The notes under the pieces: model-generated
The model's input: the letters and a program-made list of their open reading frames with translations, nothing else
The model's database searches: none
What the model was told of the DNA's origin: nothing
Program-made: the position numbers and the translations under genes
Origin: Erinaceus europaeus
Taxonomy: Eukaryota; Chordata; Mammalia; Eulipotyphla; Erinaceidae
Direction of reading: 5' to 3'
DNA: 64,000 bases
NCBI RefSeq assembly: GCF_950295315.1
Contig: NC_080181.1
Span: 35,741,375 to 35,805,374, forward strand
Part shown: piece by piece, positions 20,342 to 33,923 of the stretch
Numbering within the stretch: position 1 is the first letter of the stretch
Layout of the letters: each line of letters begins with the position of its first letter

Positions 20342-23300
20342 TGGATGGATGGATGATGGATGGATGGATGGATGGATGGATGGATGGATGGATGGACACG
20401 TCAATGGATGGTATTGTACAGGCAAAGCACCATCTATAGGGGTAGCTGAGACCGCTGGTTTCAGAGCTCTAGTCTGCTGTCAAATGTAAAGCATTAATTT
20501 ATCAATAACAAAATTGAATAAGTACATAAATAAATAAATATAAAAACTGGGTTAAAACATACATGGCGTCTTTGCCTTTCTGAATATGGTTGCTGTGAGG
20601 ATCTTAACAAGGAAAGCAGTGTCCTGAGTAGCCCCTTGAAATAGTGGAATATTTCATTTTCCTTTCTTTTTCTTTTTCTTTTTCTTCTTTTACTTTCTAT
20701 GTTCTTGATTATTTATTGGAATAAATGGTCAGGAGTTGAGAGGGAATGGAGGCACAGAGAGTTTGAGACACAGAGAGACACCTGCAGCACTTCTGCACCA
20801 CTTGTAAACATTTCCACCGGCAGTTGGGGACCAGGGTCTTGAAGCCCAGTCCTCCTGCACTGTCACCTGAGTGCTTACCTGGGTGTGGCACCACCTGGTA
20901 CCCTTGATGGGACACTTTTTTTTAGCAATGGAAAGAAATTCTCGTGGCAAGGTAATAAATAAATGAAGAAATAAATAAAAGTGCATTGACATTAACTCAG
21001 TGGAAACACACAGGGACATATACATGTCTGCTACCTGTATTACTAATTCATTTATTTATTGATTGCCTCAAGGGCTTATTGCCACAGCTCAGTGCCTGCG
21101 CCACCAATAATCCACAGCTCCTGCACTCCATATGTTCCCCTTTCGCTGCCCTTGTTGCTTGGTCACTGTGGTGGTGGTTATTGTTGTTGTTGTTGTTGTT
21201 GTTGTTGCTGTTGTTACTGACCTTGAATCTGACAGAGAAAAAAGGAGAGAGGAGGGGAAATACAGAGTGGGGGGAGAAAGATAGAGCCCCTAAACACCTG
21301 CTTCACCCCCTTAAAGCGACTTCCCTGCAGGTGGGGGTCTGGGGGCCAGACCCCAGATCCTCCCACCTGTCCCCTCTTTTCGTGAGCGCCACAAGCCCTT
21401 AACCCTCTGACACACCGCCAAACATCCCTGGATTTACTTGATAAGGCAATATGACCTGCCGAGTTTTGGATCCTCATTTTCCTGAGTATCACTCCTGGAG
21501 ACAGTGTCATGACACTACACAAGGAGATCTCTGGTATCAGAGAGCGCCTGGAACAGCAGCTGGGGCTCTAGTGCCAGGGCAGGAGCAACTTCCCATCCAC
21601 CCTCCACGGAGTCCACCTGCCTGCATTTTGGTCCTTTTCCCTCCAAAAATGATTTTTCCCTTTTTTCACTGAGAAACAGGCAGCAGACTGGTTACCCAAG
21701 CAGGGGGAAAAAAAATAAAAAAGCCTTTTTTTTTTTTTTTTTAACCGTACTGCATGACCATCTTCTGGGAAGTATAGGTTTTGAACCTGAAAACTCTGTC
21801 TGTCTGTCTGTGTCCTAGTCCACAGAAAGAGCCACTAGCCCAGCCAGATGTCGTGCTCAGAATAGGGTGTTTTTGCCACTCATAGGCCTGCACAGTGCAC
21901 TAGGGATTGGACAGCCTGAGACCCAAATGTTACATTGTAGATGGATTGTTTGCAGTTCTTGCTCCCCAGGACATTGGACAGTCTCAACTCCCCTACAGCC
22001 AGAAAAAAAGACTCTTGACAGCCTTAGAGCAAATGGAGTGGCAGGGAGATGGGAGAGTGTTGCATGTGTGGGCTGCTCATGCCCAGGTGTCTGTGGGGGG
22101 CCATGGCAGAGGCTGTAAGGGGGCAAGGGGGCAGAAGGAGACTGGTTGAGAGGCAGACTGCAGGCAGGGGAGCCCCTGAGGGTTTGCAGTGCTGTGTGTG
22201 GGTGTGGTGGCAGGGGGTTAGGGCAGGTCCCCCTGCTGGATGGTGAGATGGCAGCTGGGCTGGCCCAGGTAACCCAGGGCTGAAGGGAAGCAGCAGGGTG
22301 GCAGGAAAGTAGCGCAGGGAGGCACACAGTAGATGTTAGTTGGGGAGCTGGGGAACAGGGGGCAAGGGGAAAGAGGGCATCCTTGAGGAAGTGTCTGGTC
22401 TAGAGAGTGGGGGGAGCTGGAGGCATGGAAGGTCCCAGGAATCAGGGACTGACAGGACCAGATACCTGCACCCACCCACTGGATAGAAGCTGCAGCAGCC
22501 AGAGCAGATGCCCAAAGTGAGTCCCTTTGAGGATGAGGAAGTTGAGGAGGAGGTGAAGGAAGAGGAGGAGGAGGAGGAGGAGGAGGAGGAGGAGGAGGAG
22601 GAGGAGGAGGGGAAGGAGGGCAGCTGTCAGTAGGCAATGGTATTAATAGAGGCCTCCACTATGGAGGCATGTGTCCAGGCAGTCACCCACCCAACCTCAG
22701 GGGCAGCTCAGGGCACCCAGGGACCTGGTGTGGGTATCTCTGGGGGGGGGGACTGTCAGTCAGTCAGCAGGACTGTGTGTAAGTGCACATGGTGGGACAG
22801 GGGCCTGGCGGCCCTTGGCCCCCAGCCCTGGGCTGTCAGATGCCTGCCCCGTGGCCAGACACCCCCCACTCTGCCCATAGCCCCTAGGCCCGGCCCACCT
22901 GCTCCTGTTTTGGCCTTGGGCTCTGGCTCTGGTGGCTGGCCACCACCAGTTTTGGCCTGGGGCTCTGTGTCTGGTGGCTGGCCACCACCCCTCAGGTCAA
23001 GTTAAGGTTCGGGGTCATGGCTGCTGGTCCACTGGATGGGCAGGGTCCCCGCTACCTAGCAACCGCAGGAGCCATCTGTGATGTCCTAGCCCCCGGCATT
23101 GTGTGCTGGCCACACCGGCACTGGGCAGCCCACCTGCCCTGCCACTCGGTCAGGCAGCAGCGCCCAGACGCCAGGGCCCTGGCACACAGGGACAGAAGGA
23201 TAGGAAGACAGTGCTGACCGACGAGGGACCTCAGGGCTGGCAGCCAAGAGAAGAAAGAAGGAGGTGTACCCGGGATCCAGGGAGCCCAGGCCAGAGCTGC

Positions 23301-23736
23301 CTGCATGCCTGCCTGCCTTCCTGGATGTCTGTATGCTGCCTATGTCCAGGTAGGTTTCTCAGGTCCCCTCCACTCCTGTCCTCTCCTGTCCTCTCCTCTC
23401 CTCTCCATCCTTTCCCCTCTCCGCTCCTCTGCACCTTGCTTCTCTCCTCTTGTCTGTCCTCTCTTCCGGGTGCCCTGCTCACCAGCTCCAGCACTCGTGA
23501 AGGTTCTCCAGTGACCGCTGCTTGCAACCCCTTCCACCCCCTCCCTTCCCTGATGTGACCCAGCTCACAGGGTCACCGGCTCACCCCACCCACACCCACA
23601 CCCGCCAACACATTCCCTGGTTCAGCCCCACTGCCCTATTCAGCCGAACTGGCTCCTTTGCAACCTACCTGTGCAGCGTTGATTGTCTTCATCATTCAAG
23701 GAGAGACCTCCTTTTGTACTTAGCTTGGTTGACTGG
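20342..23736. repeat. Unit copy 7
   Basis: 3,395 bp, GGAT block 52 bp. SINE A 20711-20903, SINE B 21050-21418, poly-T 21726-21742 (17), G-quadruplex motif 22342-22369. States: 456C (only here and in copy 8), 708G, 769T, 1021T, 1086A, 1288T, 2573G, 2750C, 2781C. Private change: T for G in 'GACACTACAC' near 21516. It is the counterpart of copy 4 at a shift of 10,189 bp. Confidence 0.97.
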
Positions 23737-25110
23737 TGGATGGATGGATGATGGATGGATGGATGGATGGATGGATGGACACGTCAATGGATTGGTATTG
23801 TACAGGCAAAGCACCATCTATAGGGGTAGCTGAGACCGCTGGTTTCAGAGCTCTAGTCTGCTGTCAAATGTAAAGCATTAATTTATCAATAACAAAATTG
23901 AATAAGTACATAAATAAATAAATAAATATAAAAACTGGGTTAAAACATACATGGCGTCTTTGCCTTTCTGAATATGGTTGCTGTGAGGATCTTAACAAGG
24001 AAAGCAGTGTCCTGAGTAGCCCCTTGAAATAGTGGAATATTTCATTTTCCTTTCTTTTTCTTTTTCTTTTTCTTCTTTTACTTTCTATGTTCTTGATTAT
24101 TTATTGGAATAAATGGTCAGGAGTTGAGAGGGAATGGAGGCACAGAGAGTTTGAGACACAGAGAGACACCTGCAGCACTTCTGCACCACTTGTAAACATT
24201 TCCACCGGCAGTTGGGGACCAGGGTCTTGAAGCCCAGTCCTCCTGCACTGTCACCTGAGTGCTTACCTGGGTGTGGCACCACCTGGTACCCTTGATGGGA
24301 CACTTTTTTTTAGCAATGGAAAGAAATTCTCGTGGCAAGGTAATAAATAAATGAAGAAATAAATAAAAGTGCATTGACATTAACTCAGTGGAAACACACA
24401 GGGACATATACATGTCTGCTACCTGTATTACTAATTCATTTATTTATTAATTGCCTCAAGGGCTTATTGCCACAGCTCAGTGCCTGCGCCACCAATAATC
24501 CACAGCTCCTGCACTCCATATGTTCCCCTTTCGCTGCCCTTGTTGCTTGGTCACTGTGGTGGTGGTTATTGTTGTTGTTGTTGTTGTTGTTGTTGCTGTT
24601 GTTACTGACCTTGAATCTGACAGAGAAAAAAGGAGAGAGGAGGGGAAATACAGAGTGGGGGGAGAAAGATAGAGCCCCTAAACACCTGCTTCACCCCCTT
24701 AAAGCGACTTCCCTGCAGGTGGGGGTCTGGGGGCCAGACCCCAGATCCTCCCACCTGTCCCCTCTTTTCGCGAGCGCCACAAGCCCTTAACCCTCTGACA
24801 CACCGCCAAACATCCCTGGATTTACTTGATAAGGCGATATGACCTGCCGAGTTTTGGATCCTCATTTTCCTGAGTATCACTCCTGGAGACAGTGTCATGA
24901 CACGACACAAGGAGATCTCTGGTATCAGAGAGCGCCTGGAACAGCAGCTGGGGCTCTAGTTCCAGGGCAGGAGCAACTTCCCATCCACCCTCCACGGAGT
25001 CCACCTGCCTGCATTTTGGTCCTTTTCCCTCCAAAAAAGATTTTTCCCTTTTTTCACTGAGAAACAGGCAGCAGACTGGTTACCCAAGCAGGGGGAAAAA
25101 AAATAAAAAA

Positions 25111-25158
<48 letters not shown>

Positions 25159-27145
25159 GTACTGCATGACCATCTTCTGGGAAGTATAGGTTTTGAACCT
25201 GAAAACTCTGTCTGTCTGTCTGTGTCCTAGTCCACAGAAAGAGCCACTAGCCCAGCCAGATGTCGTGCTCAGAATAGGGTGTTTTTGCCACTCATAGGCC
25301 TGCACAGTGCACTAGGGATTGGACAGCCTGAGACCCAAATGTTACATTGTAGATGGATTGTTTGCAGTTCTTGCTCCCCAGGACATTGGACAGTCTCAAC
25401 TCCCCTACAGCCAGAAAAAAAGACTCTTGACAGCCTTAGAGCAAATGGAGTGGCAGGGAGATGGGAGAGTGTTGCATGTGTGGGCTGCTCATGCCCAGGT
25501 GTCTGTGGGGGGCCATGGCAGAGGCTGTAAGGGGGCAAGGGGGCAGAAGGAGACTGGTTGAGAGGCAGACTGCAGGCAGGGGAGCCCCTGAGGGTTTGCA
25601 GTGCTGTGTGTGGGTGTGGTGGCAGGGGGTTAGGGCAGGTCCCCCTGCTGGATGGTGAGATGGCAGCTGGGCTGGCCCAGGTAACCCAGGGCTGAAGGGA
25701 AGCAGCAGGGTGGCAGGAAAGTAGCGCAGGGAGGCACACAGTAGATGTTAGTTGGGGAGCTGGGGAACAGGGGGCAAGGGGAAAGAGGGCATCCTTGAGG
25801 AAGTGTCTGGTCTAGAGAGTGGGGGGAGCTGGAGGCATGGAAGGTCCCAGGAATCAGGGACTGACAGGACCAGATACCTGCACCCACCCACTGGATAGAA
25901 GCTGCAGCAGCCAGAGCAGATGCCCAAAGTGAGTCCCTTTGAGGATGAGGAAGTTGAGGAGGAGGTGAAGGAAGAGGAGGAGGAGGAGGAGGAGGAGGAG
26001 GAGGAGGAGGAGGAGGAGGGGAAGGAGGGCAGCTGTCAGTAGGCAATGGTATTAATAGAGGCCTCCACTATGGAGGCATGTGTCCAGGCAGTCACCCACC
26101 CAACCTCAGGGGCAGCTCAGGGCACCCAGGGACCTGGTGTGGGTATCTCTGGGGGGGGGGACTGTCAGTCAGTCAGCAGGACTGTGTGTAAGTGCACATG
26201 GTGGGACAGGGGCCTGGCGGCCCTTGGCCCCCAGCCCTGGGCTGTCAGATGCCTGCCCCGTGGCCAGACACCCCCCACTCTGCCCATAGCCCCTAGGCCC
26301 GGCCCACCTGCTCCTGTTTTGGCCTTGGGCTCTGGCTCTGGTGGCTGACCACCACCAGTTTTGGCCTGGGGCTCTGTGTCTGGTGGCTGGCCACCACCCC
26401 TCAGGTCAAGTTAAGGTTCGGGGTCATGGCTGCTGGTCCACTGGATGGGCAGGGTCCCCGCTACCTAGCAACCGCAGGAGCCATCTGTGATGTCCTAGCC
26501 CCCGGCATTGTGTGCTGGCCACACCGGCACTGGGCAGCCCACCTGCCCTGCCACTCGGTCAGGCAGCAGCGCCCAGACGCCAGGGCCCTGGCACACAGGG
26601 ACAGAAGGATAGGAAGAGAGTGCTGACCGACGAGGGACCTCAGGGCTGGCAGCCAAGAGAAGAAAGAAGGAGGTGTACCCGGGATCCAGGGAGCCCAGGC
26701 CAGAGCTGCCTGCATGCCTGCCTGCCTTCCTGGATGTCTGTATGCTGCCTATGTCCAGGTAGGTTTCTCAGGTCCCCTCCACTCCTGTCCTCTCCTGTCC
26801 TCTCCTCTCCTCTCCATCCTTTCCCCTCTCCGCTCCTCTGCACCTTGCTTCTCTCCTCTTGTCTGTCCTCTCTTCCGGGTGCCCTGCTCACCAGCTCCAG
26901 CACTCGTGAAGGTTCTCCAGTGACCGCTGCTTGCAACCCCTTCCACCCCCTCCCTTCCCTGATGTGACCCAGCTCACAGGGTCACCGGCTCACCCCACCC
27001 ACACCCACACCCGCCAACACATTCCCTGGTTCAGCCCCACTGCCCTATTCAGCCGAACTGGCTCCTTTGCAACCTACCTGTGCAGCGTTGATTGTCTTCA
27101 TCATTCAAGGAGAGACCTCCTTTTGTACTTAGCTTGGTTGACTGG
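23737..27145. repeat. Unit copy 8
   Basis: 3,409 bp. SINE A 24099-24291, SINE B 24438-24806, poly-T 25114-25154 (41, the longest in the window), G-quadruplex motif 25754-25781. A clear mosaic: the first half (456C, 708A, 1086G, 1288A) differs from copies 9-10, while everything after the GAG tract (2573A, 2781C, 2843G) matches them. Private change: T for G near 24961. Confidence 0.97.
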
Positions 27146-28520
27146 TGGATGGATGGATGATGGATGGATGGATGGATGGATGGATGGACACGTCAATGGA
27201 TTGGTATTGTACAGGCAAAGCACCATCTATAGGGGTAGCTGAGACCGCTGGTTTCAGAGCTCTAGTCTGCTGTCAAATGTAAAGCATTAATTTATCAATA
27301 ACAAAATTGAATAAGTACATAAATAAATAAATAAATATAAAAACTGGGTTAAAACATACATGGCGTCTTTGCCTTTCTGAATATGGTTGCTGTGAGGATC
27401 TTAACAAGGAAAGCAGTGTCCTGAGTAGCCCCTTGAAATAGTGGAATATTTCATTTTCCTTTCTTTTTCTTTTTCTTTTTCTTCTTTTACTTTCTATGTT
27501 CTTGATTATTTATTGGAATAAATGGTCAGGAGTTGAGAGGGAATGGAGGCACAGAGAGTTTGAGACACAGAGAGACACCTGCAGCACTTCTGCACCACTT
27601 GTAAAGATTTCCACCGGCAGTTGGGGACCAGGGTCTTGAAGCCCAGTCCTCCTGCACTGTCACCTGAGTGCTTACCTGGGTGTGGCACCACCTGGTACCC
27701 TTGATGGGACACTTTTTTTTAGCAATGGAAAGAAATTCTCGTGGCAAGGTAATAAATAAATGAAGAAATAAATAAAAGTGCATTGACATTAACTCAGTGG
27801 AAACACACAGGGACATATACATGTCTGCTACCTGTATTACTAATTCATTTATTTATTAATTGCCTCAAGGGCTTATTGCCACAGCTCAGTGCCTGCGCCA
27901 CCAATAATCCACAGCTCCTGCACTCCATATGTTCCCCTTTCGCTGCCCTTGTTGCTTGGTCACTGTGGTGGTGGTTATTGTTGTTGTTGTTGTTGTTGTT
28001 GTTGCTGTTGTTACTGACCTTGAATCTGACAGAGAAAAAAGGAGAGAGGAGGGGAAATACAGAGTGGGGGGAGAAAGATAGAGCCCCTAAACACCTGCTT
28101 CACCCCCTTAAAGCGACTTCCCTGCAGGTGGGGGTCTGGGGGCCAGACCCCAGATCCTCCCACCTGTCCCCTCTTTTCGCGAGCGCCACAAGCCCTTAAC
28201 CCTCTGACACACCGCCAAACATCCCTGGATTTACTTGATAAGGCAATATGACCTGCCGAGTTTTGGATCCTCATTTTCCTGAGTATCACTCCTGGAGACA
28301 GTGTCATGACACGACACAAGGAGATCTCTTGTATCAGAGAGCGCCTGGAACAGCAGCTGGGGCTCTAGTGCCAGGGCAGGAGCAACTTCCCATCCACCCT
28401 CCACGGAGTCCACCTGCCTGCATTTTGGTCCTTTTCCCTCCAAAAATGATTTTTCCCTTTTTTCACTGAGAAACAGGCAGCAGACTGGTTACCCAAGCAG
28501 GGGGAAAAAAAATAAAAAAG

Positions 28521-28553
<33 letters not shown>

Positions 28554-30534
28554 GTACTGCATGACCATCTTCTGGGAAGTATAGGTTTTGAACCTGAAAA
28601 CTCTGTCTGTCTGTCTGTGTCCTAGTCCACAGAAAGAGCCACTAGCCCAGCCAGATGTCGTGCTCAGAATAGGGTGTTTTTGCCACTCATAGGCCTGCAC
28701 AGTGCACTAGGGATTGGACAGCCTGAGACCCAAATGTTACATTGTAGATGGATTGTTTGCAGTTCTTGCTCCCCAGGACATTGGACAGTCTCAACTCCCC
28801 TACAGCCAGAAAAAAAGACTCTTGACAGCCTTAGAGCAAATGGAGTGGCAGGGAGATGGGAGAGTGTTGCATGTGTGGGCTGCTCATGCCCAGGTGTCTG
28901 TGGGGGGCCATGGCAGAGGCTGTAAGGGGGCAAGGGGGCAGAAGGAGACTGGTTGAGAGGCAGACTGCAGGCAGGGGAGCCCCTGAGGGTTTGCAGTGCT
29001 GTGTGTGGGTGTGGTGGCAGGGGGTTAGGGCAGGTCCCCCTGCTGGATGGTGAGATGGCAGCTGGGCTGGCCCAGGTAACCCAGGGCTGAAGGGAAGCAG
29101 CAGGGTGGCAGGAAAGTAGCGCAGGGAGGCACACAGTAGATGTTAGTTGGGGAGCTGGGGAACAGGGGGCAAGGGGAAAGAGGGCATCCTTGAGGAAGTG
29201 TCTGGTCTAGAGAGTGGGGGGAGCTGGAGGCATGGAAGGTCCCAGGAATCAGGGACTGACAGGACCAGATACCTGCACCCACCCACTGGATAGAAGCTGC
29301 AGCAGCCAGAGCAGATGCCCAAAGTGAGTCCCTTTGAGGATGAGGAAGTTGAGGAGGAGGTGAAGGAAGAGGAGGAGGAGGAGGAGGAGGAGGAGGAGGA
29401 GGAGGAGGGGAAGGAGGGCAGCTGTCAGTAGGCAATGGTATTAATAGAGGCCTCCACTATGGAGGCATGTGTCCAGGCAGTCACCCACCCAACCTCAGGG
29501 GCAGCTCAGGGCACCCAGGGACCTGGTGTGGGTATCTCTGGGGGGGGGGACTGTCAGTCAGTCAGCAGGACTGTGTGTAAGTGCACATGGTGGGACAGGG
29601 GCCTGGCGGCCCTTGGCCCCCAGCCCTGGGCTGTCAGATGCCTGCCCCGTGGCCAGACACCCCCCACTCTGCCCATAGCCCCTAGGCCCGGCCCACCTGC
29701 TCCTGTTTTGGCCTTGGGCTCTGGCTCTGGTGGCTGACCACCACCAGTTTTGGCCTGGGGCTCTGTGTCTGGTGGCTGGCCACCACCCCTCAGGTCAAGT
29801 TAAGGTTCGGGGTCATGGCTGCTGGTCCACTGGATGGGCAGGGTCCCCGCTACCTAGCAACCGCAGGAGCCATCTGTGATGTCCTAGCCCCCGGCATTGT
29901 GTGCTGGCCACACCGGCACTGGGCAGCCCACCTGCCCTGCCACTCGGTCAGGCAGCAGCGCCCAGACGCCAGGGCCCTGGCACACAGGGACAGAAGGATA
30001 GGAAGAGAGTGCTGACCGACGAGGGACCTCAGGGCTGGCAGCCAAGAGAAGAAAGAAGGAGGTGTACCCGGGATCCAGGGAGCCCAGGCCAGAGCTGCCT
30101 GCATGCCTGCCTGCCTTCCTGGATGTCTGTATGCTGCCTATGTCCAGGTAGGTTTCTCAGGTCCCCTCCACTCCTGTCCTCTCCTGTCCTCTCCTCTCCT
30201 CTCCATCCTTTCCCCTCTCCGCTCCTCTGCACCTTGCTTCTCTCCTCTTGTCTGTCCTCTCTTCCGGGTGCCCTGCTCACCAGCTCCAGCACTCGTGAAG
30301 GTTCTCCAGTGACCGCTGCTTGCAACCCCTTCCACCCCCTCCCTTCCCTGATGTGACCCAGCTCACAGGGTCACCGGCTCACCCCACCCACACCCACACC
30401 CGCCAACACATTCCCTGGTTCAGCCCCACTGCCCTATTCAGCCGAACTGGCTCCTTTGCAACCTACCTGTGCAGCGTTGATTGTCTTCATCATTCAAGGA
30501 GAGACCTCCTTTTGTACTTAGCTTGGTTGACTGG
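27146..30534. repeat. Unit copy 9
   Basis: 3,389 bp, same length as copy 10. SINE A 27508-27700, SINE B 27847-28215, poly-T 28523-28549 (27), G-quadruplex motif 29149-29176. States: 708A, 769T, 1086A, 1171T, 1288T, 2573A, 2781C, 2843G, 2900G. I see no difference from copy 10 at any diagnostic site or tract length. Confidence 0.97.
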
Positions 30535-31909
30535 TGGATGGATGGATGATGGATGGATGGATGGATGGATGGATGGACACGTCAATGGATTGGTATTGTA
30601 CAGGCAAAGCACCATCTATAGGGGTAGCTGAGACCGCTGGTTTCAGAGCTCTAGTCTGCTGTCAAATGTAAAGCATTAATTTATCAATAACAAAATTGAA
30701 TAAGTACATAAATAAATAAATAAATATAAAAACTGGGTTAAAACATACATGGCGTCTTTGCCTTTCTGAATATGGTTGCTGTGAGGATCTTAACAAGGAA
30801 AGCAGTGTCCTGAGTAGCCCCTTGAAATAGTGGAATATTTCATTTTCCTTTCTTTTTCTTTTTCTTTTTCTTCTTTTACTTTCTATGTTCTTGATTATTT
30901 ATTGGAATAAATGGTCAGGAGTTGAGAGGGAATGGAGGCACAGAGAGTTTGAGACACAGAGAGACACCTGCAGCACTTCTGCACCACTTGTAAAGATTTC
31001 CACCGGCAGTTGGGGACCAGGGTCTTGAAGCCCAGTCCTCCTGCACTGTCACCTGAGTGCTTACCTGGGTGTGGCACCACCTGGTACCCTTGATGGGACA
31101 CTTTTTTTTAGCAATGGAAAGAAATTCTCGTGGCAAGGTAATAAATAAATGAAGAAATAAATAAAAGTGCATTGACATTAACTCAGTGGAAACACACAGG
31201 GACATATACATGTCTGCTACCTGTATTACTAATTCATTTATTTATTAATTGCCTCAAGGGCTTATTGCCACAGCTCAGTGCCTGCGCCACCAATAATCCA
31301 CAGCTCCTGCACTCCATATGTTCCCCTTTCGCTGCCCTTGTTGCTTGGTCACTGTGGTGGTGGTTATTGTTGTTGTTGTTGTTGTTGTTGTTGCTGTTGT
31401 TACTGACCTTGAATCTGACAGAGAAAAAAGGAGAGAGGAGGGGAAATACAGAGTGGGGGGAGAAAGATAGAGCCCCTAAACACCTGCTTCACCCCCTTAA
31501 AGCGACTTCCCTGCAGGTGGGGGTCTGGGGGCCAGACCCCAGATCCTCCCACCTGTCCCCTCTTTTCGCGAGCGCCACAAGCCCTTAACCCTCTGACACA
31601 CCGCCAAACATCCCTGGATTTACTTGATAAGGCAATATGACCTGCCGAGTTTTGGATCCTCATTTTCCTGAGTATCACTCCTGGAGACAGTGTCATGACA
31701 CGACACAAGGAGATCTCTTGTATCAGAGAGCGCCTGGAACAGCAGCTGGGGCTCTAGTGCCAGGGCAGGAGCAACTTCCCATCCACCCTCCACGGAGTCC
31801 ACCTGCCTGCATTTTGGTCCTTTTCCCTCCAAAAATGATTTTTCCCTTTTTTCACTGAGAAACAGGCAGCAGACTGGTTACCCAAGCAGGGGGAAAAAAA
31901 ATAAAAAAG

Positions 31910-31942
<33 letters not shown>

Positions 31943-33923
31943 GTACTGCATGACCATCTTCTGGGAAGTATAGGTTTTGAACCTGAAAACTCTGTCTGTC
32001 TGTCTGTGTCCTAGTCCACAGAAAGAGCCACTAGCCCAGCCAGATGTCGTGCTCAGAATAGGGTGTTTTTGCCACTCATAGGCCTGCACAGTGCACTAGG
32101 GATTGGACAGCCTGAGACCCAAATGTTACATTGTAGATGGATTGTTTGCAGTTCTTGCTCCCCAGGACATTGGACAGTCTCAACTCCCCTACAGCCAGAA
32201 AAAAAGACTCTTGACAGCCTTAGAGCAAATGGAGTGGCAGGGAGATGGGAGAGTGTTGCATGTGTGGGCTGCTCATGCCCAGGTGTCTGTGGGGGGCCAT
32301 GGCAGAGGCTGTAAGGGGGCAAGGGGGCAGAAGGAGACTGGTTGAGAGGCAGACTGCAGGCAGGGGAGCCCCTGAGGGTTTGCAGTGCTGTGTGTGGGTG
32401 TGGTGGCAGGGGGTTAGGGCAGGTCCCCCTGCTGGATGGTGAGATGGCAGCTGGGCTGGCCCAGGTAACCCAGGGCTGAAGGGAAGCAGCAGGGTGGCAG
32501 GAAAGTAGCGCAGGGAGGCACACAGTAGATGTTAGTTGGGGAGCTGGGGAACAGGGGGCAAGGGGAAAGAGGGCATCCTTGAGGAAGTGTCTGGTCTAGA
32601 GAGTGGGGGGAGCTGGAGGCATGGAAGGTCCCAGGAATCAGGGACTGACAGGACCAGATACCTGCACCCACCCACTGGATAGAAGCTGCAGCAGCCAGAG
32701 CAGATGCCCAAAGTGAGTCCCTTTGAGGATGAGGAAGTTGAGGAGGAGGTGAAGGAAGAGGAGGAGGAGGAGGAGGAGGAGGAGGAGGAGGAGGAGGGGA
32801 AGGAGGGCAGCTGTCAGTAGGCAATGGTATTAATAGAGGCCTCCACTATGGAGGCATGTGTCCAGGCAGTCACCCACCCAACCTCAGGGGCAGCTCAGGG
32901 CACCCAGGGACCTGGTGTGGGTATCTCTGGGGGGGGGGACTGTCAGTCAGTCAGCAGGACTGTGTGTAAGTGCACATGGTGGGACAGGGGCCTGGCGGCC
33001 CTTGGCCCCCAGCCCTGGGCTGTCAGATGCCTGCCCCGTGGCCAGACACCCCCCACTCTGCCCATAGCCCCTAGGCCCGGCCCACCTGCTCCTGTTTTGG
33101 CCTTGGGCTCTGGCTCTGGTGGCTGACCACCACCAGTTTTGGCCTGGGGCTCTGTGTCTGGTGGCTGGCCACCACCCCTCAGGTCAAGTTAAGGTTCGGG
33201 GTCATGGCTGCTGGTCCACTGGATGGGCAGGGTCCCCGCTACCTAGCAACCGCAGGAGCCATCTGTGATGTCCTAGCCCCCGGCATTGTGTGCTGGCCAC
33301 ACCGGCACTGGGCAGCCCACCTGCCCTGCCACTCGGTCAGGCAGCAGCGCCCAGACGCCAGGGCCCTGGCACACAGGGACAGAAGGATAGGAAGAGAGTG
33401 CTGACCGACGAGGGACCTCAGGGCTGGCAGCCAAGAGAAGAAAGAAGGAGGTGTACCCGGGATCCAGGGAGCCCAGGCCAGAGCTGCCTGCATGCCTGCC
33501 TGCCTTCCTGGATGTCTGTATGCTGCCTATGTCCAGGTAGGTTTCTCAGGTCCCCTCCACTCCTGTCCTCTCCTGTCCTCTCCTCTCCTCTCCATCCTTT
33601 CCCCTCTCCGCTCCTCTGCACCTTGCTTCTCTCCTCTTGTCTGTCCTCTCTTCCGGGTGCCCTGCTCACCAGCTCCAGCACTCGTGAAGGTTCTCCAGTG
33701 ACCGCTGCTTGCAACCCCTTCCACCCCCTCCCTTCCCTGATGTGACCCAGCTCACAGGGTCACCGGCTCACCCCACCCACACCCACACCCGCCAACACAT
33801 TCCCTGGTTCAGCCCCACTGCCCTATTCAGCCGAACTGGCTCCTTTGCAACCTACCTGTGCAGCGTTGATTGTCTTCATCATTCAAGGAGAGACCTCCTT
33901 TTGTACTTAGCTTGGTTGACTGG
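30535..33923. repeat. Unit copy 10
   Basis: 3,389 bp. SINE A 30897-31089, SINE B 31236-31604, poly-T 31912-31938 (27), G-quadruplex motif 32538-32565. It matches copy 9 at every site compared, so it is the product of a recent single-unit duplication. Confidence 0.97.

Larger units (their letters stand above)
6752..27145. repeat. Older three-unit periodicity (copies 3-5 and 6-8)
   Basis: Corresponding points lie 10,189-10,190 bp apart (SINE A starts 7118/17308, 10522/20711, 13909/24099). Shared features are poly-T 14 with a long GAG tract in copies 3 and 6, and 1021T, 1288T and T17 in copies 4 and 7. Differences at 456, 708, 769, 1086, 1222 and 2573 show that this relation is older than the right-hand triplet or has been overwritten by conversion. 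Confidence 0.7.
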
